DNA from: DATHWB01 sp040880725
GTDB lineage: Bacteria > Actinomycetota > Acidimicrobiia > Spongiisociales > ZC4RG35
DNA length: 64,000 bases
Direction: 5' to 3'
Assembly (NCBI GenBank): GCA_040880725.1
Contig: JBBDHV010000005.1
Coordinates: 62,001-126,000 of the forward strand
A program made the translations under genes and the position numbers. Below are positions 35,940 through 45,043 of the stretch, in pieces (position 1 is the stretch's first letter; each line of letters opens with the position of its first letter). The notes beneath the pieces are model-generated. The model had not been told where the DNA came from. It was given only the letters and a program-made list of their open reading frames with translations, and did no database searches.

Positions 35940-36439
35940 CGCGACTCGGTCATCCGGGTCCGGGCCTGGGCGAGAAGCAGACCGCGGAAATGGTGGCCGA
36001 CGAGCCGACTGGTGGCCGGCAGCATCGTCCGGAACGCCTCCACCAGTCGCGCGGCGGCATCGACGTCGGATTCGGCGGTCGCTTCGACAGAGTCGCGTAC
36101 GTACGTGGCGAACACATCGACGGCCTTGGCTGCAATCGGACGCATCGCTTCGTCCATCTCTCTCGCCAGGTTCATCAGTTCCGCGAGCGGGAGTCCCGCC
36201 TCGACCAGCTGCAGGCCGGCGGCGACTGCTTCGGCCTCGGCGGCGTCGAAGCGATCGGGATCGGTCGCCTTGGGCATGAGGAGACCACCTCGCACGAGGG
36301 CTTCGAGGAGGGGGAGCGAGACGTCTGCTGCGGCGGCCAACTCTTCGAGGGATGCGAGCGAGTTGGTGCCGTCCAATGCGTCGAAGAGGGCCTGATCCCA
36401 GGGATCGAGTTCTCGGGGTGCGTTCGGTTCAGGTGCCAC
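35936..36439 (-). CDS. MerR-like regulatory protein
   Basis: A 167-residue mostly helical protein. Residues 25-60 (SLASLEELAAAADVSLPLLE, then ALVRGGLLMP) look like the winged-helix start of a MerR-type regulator. The middle segment EAVAAGLQLVEAGLPLAELM resembles the MerR effector-helix region, and the C-terminal half ends SRLVGHHFRGLLLAQARTRM. The recognition helix is less typical than in classic MerR, so DNA binding is not certain. It lies between murI and menF with overlaps on both sides. Confidence 0.6.
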   Translation of the reverse strand: MAPEPNAPRELDPWDQALFDALDGTNSLASLEELAAAADVSLPLLEALVRGGLLMPKATDPDRFDAAEAEAVAAGLQLVEAGLPLAELMNLAREMDEAMRPIAAKAVDVFATYVRDSVEATAESDVDAAARLVEAFRTMLPATSRLVGHHFRGLLLAQARTRMTESR

Positions 36440-37202
36440 TGGCGGAGAAGGTTACGGACTCCACGGCCACGTCCAACCCGGTGAGCCGGCGAATCCGTTC
36501 CGAAACCCCGCGCTCGGAACCCGTCACCTGGATGTGCAGGCCGCGTCGCGTATCGGCGACTGCGGTGCGGATCACCTGGCGGGCGACCGCCCTGCCGGGA
36601 TCGACGATGGCGACGTTCGGCCCGGCGACGGCCTCGATGTGATCCCGGAGGAACGGGTAATGCGTACATCCCAGGACGAGCACGTCGGCACCTTCGCCGA
36701 GAAGCGGCCGCAGATCCCGTTCGATCACGGCCCTGATGGTCCCGTCATCGGGAGGGTCTTCGACGAGTTCCATCCATCCGGGACAGGGCGCGTCGATCAC
36801 CCTGGTGTCGGCGGCGAAGCGGTCGACAACCGACGCGTAGAGCGCGCCTTGGAACGTCGCAGGTGTTGCGAGAACGCCGATCGTTCCTGTTCTCGTCAGG
36901 GCGACCGCCGGTTTCACGGCGGGCTCCATTCCGACGAACACACTTCGGGGATGTCTGGCACGTACATGGGCCAACGCCGCCGCGGACGCCGTGTTGCACG
37001 CGATGGCGACCGTATCCGCTCCCGAATCGAGCAGGTGAGCGGTGACCGTCTCGGAGCGGGCGGCCACGTCGTCGAGCGTGCGTTCGCCGTAGGGGGCCCA
37101 GGCGCGATCGCCGAGGTAGAGGAGGTGCGCGGACGGATCGAGGCGAAGCACCTCGCGAACCACCGAGAGGCCTCCGAGGCCCGAGTCGAAGACTCCGATC
37201 AC
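36429..37202 (-). CDS. murI: Glutamate racemase
   Basis: Makes D-glutamate for peptidoglycan; 257 residues. Both catalytic cysteines are present, in TVAIACNTASAAAL and LVLGCTHYPFLRDH, as are the N-terminal VIGVFDSGLGGLSVVREVLR and YLGDRAWAPYGERT. The GTG at 37202 fits the conserved start; the frame continues upstream into the divergent SDR gene. First gene of the murI/MerR-like/menF operon. Confidence 0.94.
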   Translation of the reverse strand: MIGVFDSGLGGLSVVREVLRLDPSAHLLYLGDRAWAPYGERTLDDVAARSETVTAHLLDSGADTVAIACNTASAAALAHVRARHPRSVFVGMEPAVKPAVALTRTGTIGVLATPATFQGALYASVVDRFAADTRVIDAPCPGWMELVEDPPDDGTIRAVIERDLRPLLGEGADVLVLGCTHYPFLRDHIEAVAGPNVAIVDPGRAVARQVIRTAVADTRRGLHIQVTGSERGVSERIRRLTGLDVAVESVTFSASGT

Positions 37203-37246
37203 GGCCCAGGACGGTAGCGTCGTCTCGCTCGTGAACGGGAGGACCG

Positions 37247-38011
37247 ATGAGACTCGAGAACACATCCGCCATCGTGACCGGTGCTGCGTCGGGGTTGGGA
37301 GCGGCCACTGCCCGTCGTCTCGCCGCTGCGGGCGCCCGGGTCGTGGTCGCGGACCTGAACGAAGACGCGGGCGAGGCGATGGCATCGGAGATCGATGGGG
37401 CGTTCGTCGCCACCGACGTCACGAAGGAGGGCGACGTCTCCGCCGCGGTCACCGTCGCGTCCGAGATGGCCGAGCTTCGGGCACTCGTGAACTGTGCCGG
37501 GATCGGATCGGTCGGACGGACGATCAATCGCGACGGAACTCCCCACGACCTGGGGTACTTCGCCGGCGTGCTGGCAGTGAATCTCACCGGGACGTTCAAC
37601 TGCATCCGACTCGCGGCCGCCGCCATGGCCGCACTCGAGCCCGTCGATGAGCAGGGGAGTCGGGGTGCCATCGTCAACACCGCGTCGGTGGCCGCGTTCG
37701 ACGGCCAGATCGGCCAGGCCGCCTATTCGGCGTCCAAGGGCGGCGTGGCAGGAATGACGCTTCCGATCGCCCGCGACCTGTCGTCGGTGGGTGTCCGCGT
37801 GAACACCATTGCCCCCGGGATCATCGACACGGCGATGCTGGCTGCGCTTCCGGACGACGCGAAGGCGTCACTCGGTCAACAGGTTCTCTTTCCGAAGCGA
37901 CTGGGCCTGCCCGAGGAGTATGCGGCACTTGCCGAGTTCCTACTCACCCACGATTACATGAACGCCGAGACGGTGCGCATGGACGGCGGGATCCGCATGG
38001 CGCCCAAGTGA
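37247..38011 (+). CDS. SDR-family dehydrogenase (3-hydroxyacyl-CoA dehydrogenase type 2-like)
   Basis: A 254-residue classical short-chain dehydrogenase. The cofactor motif is AIVTGAASGLGAATARRLAA, followed by VVVADLNEDAG (Asp, so NAD is likely). The catalytic set is the Ser in IVNTASVAAFDGQ and YSASKGG. RVNTIAPGIIDTAMLAALPD and KRLGLPEEYAALAEFLL are typical of the HSD17B10/type 2 hydroxyacyl-CoA dehydrogenase branch. Substrate inferred only from this similarity. Confidence 0.82.
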   Translation: MRLENTSAIVTGAASGLGAATARRLAAAGARVVVADLNEDAGEAMASEIDGAFVATDVTKEGDVSAAVTVASEMAELRALVNCAGIGSVGRTINRDGTPHDLGYFAGVLAVNLTGTFNCIRLAAAAMAALEPVDEQGSRGAIVNTASVAAFDGQIGQAAYSASKGGVAGMTLPIARDLSSVGVRVNTIAPGIIDTAMLAALPDDAKASLGQQVLFPKRLGLPEEYAALAEFLLTHDYMNAETVRMDGGIRMAPK

Positions 38012-38014
38012 TCG

Positions 38015-38437
38015 TCAGGCGGTTGCTTCACGGAGCTGACGTTTGATGCGCCCCAGGATCGCCCGCATGCCGTTCAGCCGCTGGGGAGTGACCACCTCTT
38101 CGAGACCCATCGCGTAGAAGAAGTCATCCGGCACCGACAGGATCGCGTCAGCCGATTCGCCTTCCAGTCCGTCGCGAAGAAGGCCGGCGAAGCCTCGGAC
38201 GGTCGGTGACTCCGGCGGCGCCTCGAAGTGCAGGTGCACCGCCCCGTCTCCGTCGACCTCGGTGACCAGGAAAAACGGTGTCTGGCACTCATGGACCTGC
38301 TCGAGACTGTCGTGCTGGATGTGGTCGGGAAGCGGGGGGATCCGCCGCGAATAGTCCAGCAGCGCCTCGATCTTGATGTCCTTGGGCGAGGAGGCCATCA
38401 GCCGAACGATCTGGTCGAGCTTGGGAGGAAGAGCCAT
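38015..38437 (-). CDS. sufE: Sulfur acceptor protein SufE
   Basis: A 140-residue SufE that takes persulfide sulfur from a cysteine desulfurase. The acceptor cysteine is in LEQVHECQTPFFLVTEVDGD. PTVRGFAGLLRDGLEGESAD and FFYAMGLEEVVTPQRLNGM are hallmark blocks. It diverges from the rhodanese gene (123-bp spacer); the pairing suggests the sulfur carrier may also receive sulfur from thiosulfate. Confidence 0.92.
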   Translation of the reverse strand: MALPPKLDQIVRLMASSPKDIKIEALLDYSRRIPPLPDHIQHDSLEQVHECQTPFFLVTEVDGDGAVHLHFEAPPESPTVRGFAGLLRDGLEGESADAILSVPDDFFYAMGLEEVVTPQRLNGMRAILGRIKRQLREATA

Positions 38438-38560
38438 GACCCGAACCGTAGGCGCGCGGTTCCGGTAGCCGAAACATGTCCCGGGTGATCGCGGCGGGGA
38501 ACATTCGGATCCCTGTCCCCGGCGTCTCCTATGCTCGGGGTACGACCACGAGGAGAGCTC

Positions 38561-39436
38561 ATGCCCGTTCCCACCGACTCGTCGCCCGACTTCCAAGCGT
38601 TCGCACACCCGGAGAAGCTCGTCTCGACCGACTGGGTCGCGGAACATCTCGATGATCCGAATGTCGTTGTGGTGGAATCCGACGAAGACGTGCTGCTCTA
38701 CGAGACGGGCCACATCCCCGGCGCCATCAAGATCGACTGGCACGCCGATCTGAACGACGCCACCGTCCGGGACTATCTCGACGGCGAGGCGTTCGCCGAG
38801 CTCATGGCACGCCACGGTGTGTCCCGGGACACCACCGTCGTGTTCTACGGCGACAACTTCAACTGGTGGGCGGCGTACGCCCTCTGGGTGTTCAGCCTCT
38901 TCGGGCATCCGGACACGCGACTGATGGACGGGGGGCGGCAGAAGTGGGTCGCCGAAGGACGTCCGATGACGACGGACAAGCCGGACCGCACTCGCCGCGA
39001 CTACCCCGTTGTCGAACGCAACGACGGCCCGATCCGAGCCTTCATCCAGGATGCCGTGTCGCAGTCGGAGTCGAAGCGTCCGCTCATCGACGTTCGTTCA
39101 CCCGAGGAGTTCCGGGGCGAACGCATGCACATGCCCGACTACCCGAACGAAGGTGCGCTTCGCGGAGGGCACATCCCCGGAGCCGCCAGCGTGCCCTGGA
39201 AACGTGCGGCCAATGACGACGGCACGTTCAAATCGGTGGATGAATTGAAGGCCATCTACGAGTCCGAGGTCGGCCTGAGCGCCGACGACGACGTCGTGGT
39301 GTATTGCCGGATCGGCGAGCGGTCGAGTCATACGTGGTTCGTGCTCACCCATCTGCTCGGGTATGACCAGGTCCGCAACTATGACGGGTCGTGGACCGAG
39401 TACGGGAACGCCGTCCGGGTTCCCATCGAGAAGTGA
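38561..39436 (+). CDS. Thiosulfate/mercaptopyruvate sulfurtransferase (two rhodanese domains)
   Basis: A 291-residue tandem rhodanese. The N-terminal domain has YETGHIPGAIKIDWHADLND but YGDNFNWWA where an active cysteine would be, so it is structural. The C-terminal domain carries the persulfide cysteine in VVYCRIGERSSHTWF (Cys249), and LIDVRSPEEFRGE. The CRxGERS loop fits thiosulfate sulfurtransferases. ATG at 38561 gives family length. Divergent from sufE, a natural partner. Confidence 0.9.
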   Translation: MPVPTDSSPDFQAFAHPEKLVSTDWVAEHLDDPNVVVVESDEDVLLYETGHIPGAIKIDWHADLNDATVRDYLDGEAFAELMARHGVSRDTTVVFYGDNFNWWAAYALWVFSLFGHPDTRLMDGGRQKWVAEGRPMTTDKPDRTRRDYPVVERNDGPIRAFIQDAVSQSESKRPLIDVRSPEEFRGERMHMPDYPNEGALRGGHIPGAASVPWKRAANDDGTFKSVDELKAIYESEVGLSADDDVVVYCRIGERSSHTWFVLTHLLGYDQVRNYDGSWTEYGNAVRVPIEK

Positions 39437-39437
39437 G

Positions 39438-40202
39438 TCAGGGTCGCCGGGCGACGATGAACAGGCGGCGGAAGGCGAGCATGGTGACGCCGTCGGCGTC
39501 GCGCGGATACGCCGACCGGTAGCGGCGGTCGCATTCCTCGACGAACGCCGCCCCGCGCTGGTCGTCGAGGGTGTCGAGAACCGGTCGCAGGACGGTTCCT
39601 TTCACCCACTCGAGCACGGGACTCGTGCCGCGCAGGACCTGGTGGTAGGTCGTCGACCACATGTCGATCTCCAGGCCGGCGCCGAGCCAACGGCGGTACT
39701 CGGAGGGTGACGCCACCCGGTCGGTGATCAGCGCGGCCCGGGCGGCATCGCTGAAGTCGCCTTCGGCCAGCACTGCGGCAGGAATGCGATGACTCGGCGC
39801 CGCCCAGTTGTCTGGCATCTGCACCGCCAGCACGCCTCGAGGCGCCAGTGAACCGGCCAACCGGCGGAAGAGCGCCTCGTGGTCGTCGAGCCAGTGCAGG
39901 GCGGCGTTCGAGAAGATGAGGTCACATGGTTCATCCGCCCGCCAAGCACCGATGTCGCCGAGCTGCCACAGGACGTTCTCAATACCGTTCGGAACACGCT
40001 CCAGCATTTCCCGGGATGCGTCGAGACCGACGATGTGTGCGTTCGGCCAACGACGTGCGAGGACTGCGGTCAGCGTGCCGGTCCCGCATCCGAGATCGAC
40101 GACGCGGCGCGGTTCGGTGGCGGGGATGCGGGCGATCAGGTCGAGGCCCGGCCGGAGTCGATGATCGTCGAACCGGTCATACTGATCGGGGTCCCAGGTC
40201 AT
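39438..40202 (-). CDS. tam: Trans-aconitate 2-methyltransferase-like SAM methyltransferase
   Basis: A 254-residue class I methyltransferase. The SAM motif is RVVDLGCGTGTLTAVLARRW, motif II is GLDASREMLERV, and DLIFSNAALHWLDDHEALFR and VLAVQMPDNWAAPSH are typical of Tam, which methylates trans-aconitate. It begins MTWDPDQYDRF, as family members do. ATG overlaps the pseudouridine synthase stop (ATGA). It is the last gene of a malQ/rsu-type/tam operon. Confidence 0.83.
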   Translation of the reverse strand: MTWDPDQYDRFDDHRLRPGLDLIARIPATEPRRVVDLGCGTGTLTAVLARRWPNAHIVGLDASREMLERVPNGIENVLWQLGDIGAWRADEPCDLIFSNAALHWLDDHEALFRRLAGSLAPRGVLAVQMPDNWAAPSHRIPAAVLAEGDFSDAARAALITDRVASPSEYRRWLGAGLEIDMWSTTYHQVLRGTSPVLEWVKGTVLRPVLDTLDDQRGAAFVEECDRRYRSAYPRDADGVTMLAFRRLFIVARRP

Positions 40203-40765
40203 CGCGTGGCAGCCTTGAGCGCGTCGACTTCCGCCGCTGGGAGATGCGTCCACGACGTCGGCGACAGCCCGGCGAGGGTGATCGGACCCACCGACCACCG
40301 AACCAGCCGCAGGGTCGGATGCCCGACGGCCGCCGTCATCCGTCGAACCTGCCGGTTTCTTCCCTCGGTGAGGGTGAGTTCGATCCACGTGTCGGGGATG
40401 ACAGCCCGATACCTGATCGGGGGATCGCGCGGGGGCATCCACTCGGGGGCGTCGATGATCCGGGCGTGCGCCGGCGATGTGCGCTTGCCCTGCACGACCA
40501 CTCCGCGCTCCAGTTCGGCTCGCGCGGCTTCGGTCACCGTTCCCTCCACCTGCGCCAGATACGTCCGTGGATGGCGACCGGAGGTCAGGCTGCCGCGTAG
40601 CGCAGGGTCAGAACTCAGGATGAGTAGTCCTTCCGAGTCACGATCGAGTCTCCCTGCCGGGTACACGTCCGGAAGGTCGATCCAGTCGGCCAGCGTCGCT
40701 CTGCCCTCGTGGTCGGTGAATTTGGTGAGAGTTCCGTACGGCTTCCAAAAGGCGATTGTGGTCAT
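40199..40765 (-). CDS. RluE/RsuA-type rRNA pseudouridine synthase
   Basis: A 188-residue enzyme that isomerises a uridine in ribosomal RNA. The catalytic aspartate is in YPAGRLDRDSEGLLILSSD; IAFWKPYGTLTKF and LTEGRNRQVRRMTAAVGHPT complete the family pattern. There is no N-terminal S4 domain, as in the short RluE type. The ATG overlaps the malQ stop codon (ATGA). Confidence 0.88.
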   Translation of the reverse strand: MTTIAFWKPYGTLTKFTDHEGRATLADWIDLPDVYPAGRLDRDSEGLLILSSDPALRGSLTSGRHPRTYLAQVEGTVTEAARAELERGVVVQGKRTSPAHARIIDAPEWMPPRDPPIRYRAVIPDTWIELTLTEGRNRQVRRMTAAVGHPTLRLVRWSVGPITLAGLSPTSWTHLPAAEVDALKAATR

Positions 40766-42252
40766 GCGCGGTGGGTCTGGCGAACGAGTTCGGCTACTCG
40801 GGCGACGAGATCGTCGCTCAGCATCTCCCAGGCGAATCGCCAGCGCCAGTTCCCGGCCTCGGAGCCGGGAGTGTTCATGCGTGACTCGCTGCCGAGTGAG
40901 AGGACGTCCTGGAGAGGCACGATCGCCACGGAGGCGACGGAACCGAACAGGGCGGCGATGAGATCCCACGCGAAGTCGGAACCGTCGGTGTCGAGCACGG
41001 TCATCGCGGTGTGTCGTTCGGGCTCACGATCGGGATCGTCGCTCTCGAACCAACCGCGGCTGGTGTCGTTGTCATGTGTTCCGGTGTATGCGACGACACG
41101 TTCGGTGAACGCGTCGAGCGAGTGGGCGCTCTCCGTTCCGAAGCCGAACTGGAGGACCTTCATTCCCGGGAGGTCGAACGTGTCGCGGAGGTTCTCGACG
41201 TCCGGCGTGATGACGCCGAGGTCCTCTGCGATCACGGGGAGATCCTCGAACTCCGACCGGAGACGCGTGAACAGCTCCTCGCCCGGGGCCGGGACCCATT
41301 TCCCCCGCACAGCGGTGGGTTCGAAGGCAGGGATGTGCCACGAGGCGACGAAACCGCGGAAGTGGTCGATCCTCACCTGGTCGAAGAGTCCGATGCTTCG
41401 GCGCAGCCGTTCGGTCCACCAGGTGAAGTCGGTGATCTCGTGCCGGCTCCAGTCGTAGAGCGGATTGCCCCAGCGTTGGCCAGTGGGCGAGAAGTAGTCC
41501 GGCGGCACACCTGCCACGACGGTCGGCCGTTGTTCGGCGTCGAGGAGGTACAGCTCCGGGTGTGCCCACACGTCGACCGAATCGTGAGCCACGAAGATGG
41601 GGATGTCACCGATGAGGCGGATGCCGTTGGCCTGGCAGTGGCCGCGCAGTCTTCGGAATTGTCGGTCGAACAGGTATTGCTCGATACGAACAGCCTCGAT
41701 CGCGTCGGCCAGCCGATCCCGGGCGTGACGAAGGGCGTCAGGTTGGCGCTGGCGGAGGGAGCGGTACCACTCCCACCACGGCTGCATGCCGTGGGCGCGC
41801 TTGAGGGCCATGAATACCGAGAATTCGTCCAGCCATGTGGCGAGGTTCGTGTCGAGGAAAGCCTCGTAGCTCTCGGTCGGTGGACGGGATGCGAATCGTG
41901 CGGTGGCCCGACCGAGCAGGTCGTGCTTCCACGGAATCACCGTTTCGAAGTCGACGGACGCGTCATCGAAGTCTGCGGCGATGTCAGCGGGGGAGAGAAG
42001 ATCGTCCTCGACCAGATCCTCGAGCGAGATCAGCAGCGGATTGCCGGCGAAAGTCGAGGGCGACTGGTACGGCGAGTCGCCGTAACCGGTGGGGTTGACG
42101 GGGAGCATCTGCCACCACTGCAGTTCCATCTCTCCCAACAGGTCGGCAAAACGGCGCGCGGACGGTCCGACATCGCCGATTCCGCCTCCGGGGAGGCTCG
42201 TCGGATGGAGGAGGATGCCCGCCGAGCGGGCGAGCGAGGAGGGTCCTGACAC
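40762..42252 (-). CDS. malQ: 4-alpha-glucanotransferase
   Basis: GH77 amylomaltase that rearranges alpha-1,4-glucans; about 496 residues. It has AGILLHPTSLPGGGIGDVG, MLPVNPTGYGDSPYQSPSTF, the nucleophile in VRIDHFRGF, the acid/base in PVIAEDLGVITPDV and the third carboxylate in AYTGTHDNDTSRGWFESDD. The start is uncertain: GTG at 42252 or TTG at 42264, four codons earlier. It leads an operon of three genes joined by ATGA overlaps. Confidence 0.93.
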   Translation of the reverse strand: MSGPSSLARSAGILLHPTSLPGGGIGDVGPSARRFADLLGEMELQWWQMLPVNPTGYGDSPYQSPSTFAGNPLLISLEDLVEDDLLSPADIAADFDDASVDFETVIPWKHDLLGRATARFASRPPTESYEAFLDTNLATWLDEFSVFMALKRAHGMQPWWEWYRSLRQRQPDALRHARDRLADAIEAVRIEQYLFDRQFRRLRGHCQANGIRLIGDIPIFVAHDSVDVWAHPELYLLDAEQRPTVVAGVPPDYFSPTGQRWGNPLYDWSRHEITDFTWWTERLRRSIGLFDQVRIDHFRGFVASWHIPAFEPTAVRGKWVPAPGEELFTRLRSEFEDLPVIAEDLGVITPDVENLRDTFDLPGMKVLQFGFGTESAHSLDAFTERVVAYTGTHDNDTSRGWFESDDPDREPERHTAMTVLDTDGSDFAWDLIAALFGSVASVAIVPLQDVLSLGSESRMNTPGSEAGNWRWRFAWEMLSDDLVARVAELVRQTHRA

Positions 42253-42335
42253 GAGACCTGGCAATCTGGAAGGCGAACGCGAAGTATATGAAGCCGCCGC
42301 TGGCCGAATGGCGGACGAACGGCCTACCCCTTGGC

Positions 42336-42572
42336 TCAGTGGCGCAGTCGCGCGCGTTGCCGTGATGCTCCTCGAATCGGGAGTGCGCCGCGCAGGGTGT
42401 CCAGTGTGTCGTCCGCGGCCCGCCTCGACACAGTGAGCCGCCCGAACACCGATTGTCCTTCGTCACGGGCCGTGCGGATGACGTCGACGGGGACCTCCCA
42501 GGGCGCCGGGGCATCGGCAAGGGTGGTGACGATGCGAGCGTTCAGCGCCCCGACCTCGGAGTATTCCTCCAT
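42336..42572 (-). pseudogene. Truncated alpha/beta hydrolase (N-terminal remnant)
   Basis: A 78-codon frame starting MEEYSEVGALNARIVTTLAD reads like the N-terminal cap of alpha/beta hydrolases (lipase/esterase type): PAPWEVPVDVIRTARDEGQS, then VFGRLTVSRRAADDTL and GALPIR. After GALPIR the match ends (GASRQRARLRH then stop). The HGGG oxyanion loop, catalytic GxSxG and the rest are absent, and malQ begins 84 bp on. A decayed gene is more likely than a functional small protein. Confidence 0.5.
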
Positions 42573-42671
42573 TCTGCGGATCGTAGGTAGCGTGGCCTCG
42601 CGCGCGAAGTACTGAAGGTTTCGGGTCTTTCGGCCGACAGGGAAACGGTGTTCAACAGTCATGGGGGAGCT

Positions 42672-44372
42672 TTGAGTTTCAGGAACCGTGTGGGTCTCGT
42701 CGCAGTCGTGGTGGTGCTCACGATTCCATCCGTCGCCGCAGCAGCGGTCGACCCGTACGGAGCCGACGATCTCGATCTCGTTTCGTACGCCGAGCAGGTG
42801 CGCGCGTATACGTGGGGTCTCGACACCTGGCAGGTCTGGGTATGCGACACCTCCAACGGTGGACTCGCCCTCGATCCTGTGAACGTGTCCAATCTGCTCA
42901 ACAACGAGTTGGATCCGTACTTCATCTGGCTCTCGGACTCGAAGTACCGCCCCGTGTTCGAAGTCGGGGGAACGGTGTCGGCAGGCGAGACCACCTGGCC
43001 CGATGACCCCTTCGACATGCAGGCCGAGTGTCGGTCTGCGGTCTCCGCGGCCGCCAGCGGCACGTCGCGCGGAGCGTTGATCGTGGTCGACGCGGCATAC
43101 GCCGGAGGCTTTGCCACTGCAGGTGTCTGGTGCGAGGTGGTCGCCGACTGCCCGACCACGTATCCGCAGAATGGTCGGTTCGCGGTGGTAGGCGGAGCAG
43201 CAGTGACGTCGGTGGGCGGCAATCCACCGGCACTCAGGACGGTTGCCCACGAGATCGGACATGCAATCTCCTTGCCGCACTCGTTCGGCGGCGAAGTCAC
43301 GTTTCTCGGCGGTCTCGTCTACGAGTACGACAACGCCATGGATTTGATGAGCGGCGGTGACCGCAACAGCCTCGACATCGGCACGATCGGTCTCAACCGC
43401 TACGCCGCGGGGTGGATGGAGGAGGCACAGGTCCGCTTCCACCGGGGTGGGACGCTCACCTATCGGATCTCTCCGCAGGCACTCGCCGGCGACACGGAAC
43501 TCCTGGTGCTTCCGACCGACGGTCCGGTTGGCGTCTACGACGTACTCGGCGCTCGCGTGCGGTCGTCGTTCGACGGTGGCGTTCCCCATGAGGGCATCGA
43601 GGTCTACCGCATCGACCAGACCGGCCAAGCCTGCGGGCAGCCGACTGCCGGGACGTGCTGGGGGGTGGAACGGCGCACTTCTCCGGTGCCCGTGCCATCC
43701 GAGCCCTGGGTCGATGGCCACGTCTTCGGTGTCGGGGAGACCTTTCAGGTTCGCGGTGTGACGGTCGAGGTCGTCGATTTCGACGGGTCCGCCTTCACGG
43801 TGTCGGTGTCCGGTGACGCGGTCTCGGAACGGTTCGTCGACGACAACGGCAACATCCACGAGGCGGCGATCAAGGCGATCGCCAATGTGGGCGTGACCGC
43901 CGGGTGCAACGCCACCCTGGACCGCTACTGCCCGTCCCGAGGAGTCTCGCGGGCCGAGATGGCTGCGTTCCTCCTCCGAGCCCTCGGAGACTCGACGTCT
44001 CCGACTGCCACCGGCACGTTCACAGACGTGCCGGCGGGCGCCTGGTACACCGCGTCGGTCGAACGACTGGCGGAGCTCGGTATCTCCGTGGGATATGGGG
44101 ACGGCACCTTCCGACCGACTGCACAGGTCAGCAGGGCCGAGATGGCGGTGTTTCTCACTCGTGCCTTCGATTCTCTTCCCGAGGCCCAACCCGCCGGTGT
44201 CTTCGGTGACGTCCCGAATGACGCCTGGTACGCCTCCGCAGTGGAGGGAATCCGGACGGCGGGCGTGACCGAGGGCTGTTCCACCGAGCCGCTCAACTAC
44301 TGCCCCGGTGCTGCAGTTGCCCGAGATGCGATGGCGTCATTTCTCGCCAGAACGCTCGGATCGACCGGCTGA
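42672..44372 (+). CDS. Secreted metzincin-like metalloprotease with three SLH domains
   Basis: A roughly 566-residue exported protein. A signal peptide (MSFRNRVGLVAVVVVLTIPS, then VAAAA) follows a TTG start at 42672 with GGGGGAG just before it; GTG at 42648 is the alternative. The zinc site is VAHEIGHAISLPHS (HExxHxxxxxH, with Ser where metzincins usually have Gly), followed by a possible Met-turn in AMDLMSGGD. A beta-rich middle follows. The C-terminus has three S-layer-homology repeats at about residues 390-445, 455-510 and 515-566 (ISVGYGDGTFRPTAQVSRAEM). It probably sits on the cell surface and cuts proteins. Not part of an evident operon. Confidence 0.8.
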   Translation: MSFRNRVGLVAVVVVLTIPSVAAAAVDPYGADDLDLVSYAEQVRAYTWGLDTWQVWVCDTSNGGLALDPVNVSNLLNNELDPYFIWLSDSKYRPVFEVGGTVSAGETTWPDDPFDMQAECRSAVSAAASGTSRGALIVVDAAYAGGFATAGVWCEVVADCPTTYPQNGRFAVVGGAAVTSVGGNPPALRTVAHEIGHAISLPHSFGGEVTFLGGLVYEYDNAMDLMSGGDRNSLDIGTIGLNRYAAGWMEEAQVRFHRGGTLTYRISPQALAGDTELLVLPTDGPVGVYDVLGARVRSSFDGGVPHEGIEVYRIDQTGQACGQPTAGTCWGVERRTSPVPVPSEPWVDGHVFGVGETFQVRGVTVEVVDFDGSAFTVSVSGDAVSERFVDDNGNIHEAAIKAIANVGVTAGCNATLDRYCPSRGVSRAEMAAFLLRALGDSTSPTATGTFTDVPAGAWYTASVERLAELGISVGYGDGTFRPTAQVSRAEMAVFLTRAFDSLPEAQPAGVFGDVPNDAWYASAVEGIRTAGVTEGCSTEPLNYCPGAAVARDAMASFLARTLGSTG

Positions 44373-44437
44373 CCCACCCAGTTACGGACCGACCGTTCGG
44401 TTTGTCGCCCAGAACCGCTGTCGGTACGGTTCGCGTC

Positions 44438-45043
44438 GTGACCGTCCCGCTGCGAAGAACCCAGGAATCGCGGTCCATCGAAACTCGCACGCGGGTCCTC
44501 GACGCCACCGTCGACTGCCTCGTCGGACTCGGCTACGCAGGAACGACGACGGCCGCAGTCCAGGCCCGGGCCGGCGTCAGCCGGGGGGCGCTGATGCACC
44601 ACTTCGGCTCCAAGACCGAGCTCCTGGTCGCGGCGGTTCGCCACCTCGCGGAACAACGGGGCGCGAATCTCGTCCGCGAGGCCGCCGCCCTCCCCGAAGG
44701 CGAGGACCGGACTTCCCAAGCGATCGATCTTCTCTGGGAGACCTTCACGGGGCCGCTCTTCACTGCCACCCTCGAGCTGTGGGCGGCAGCACGGACCGAC
44801 GACGAACTCCGGGTCGCGGTGCTCGAGTTCGAACGGCCGCTGCGTCTGCATCTCAACACGGCGATGAAGACACTCTTCGGCGATATCGTCGCGGCGCGAC
44901 CGGCTTTCGCCGAGGCGACAGAACTGACATTGCAGTTCATGCGGGGCGCAGCCCTCACCGCCATTCTCAGATCCGATGCAACCGGGCAATTGATCGAACG
45001 GTGGAAGGCGGTGTTCACCGCACTGATCGAGGAGGTGGTGTGA
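44438..45043 (+). CDS. TetR-family transcriptional regulator
   Basis: A 201-residue repressor. The N-terminal helix-turn-helix is RTRVLDATVDCLVGLGYAGT with TTAAVQARAGVSRGALMHHF, the last part being the recognition helix. The C-terminal ligand domain is not diagnostic. GTG at 44438 is chosen as giving the usual short N-terminal arm. It directly precedes an acyl-CoA dehydrogenase remnant (TGATG) and an SDR, so it probably controlled a lipid or steroid degradation operon. Confidence 0.85.
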   Translation: MTVPLRRTQESRSIETRTRVLDATVDCLVGLGYAGTTTAAVQARAGVSRGALMHHFGSKTELLVAAVRHLAEQRGANLVREAAALPEGEDRTSQAIDLLWETFTGPLFTATLELWAAARTDDELRVAVLEFERPLRLHLNTAMKTLFGDIVAARPAFAEATELTLQFMRGAALTAILRSDATGQLIERWKAVFTALIEEVV

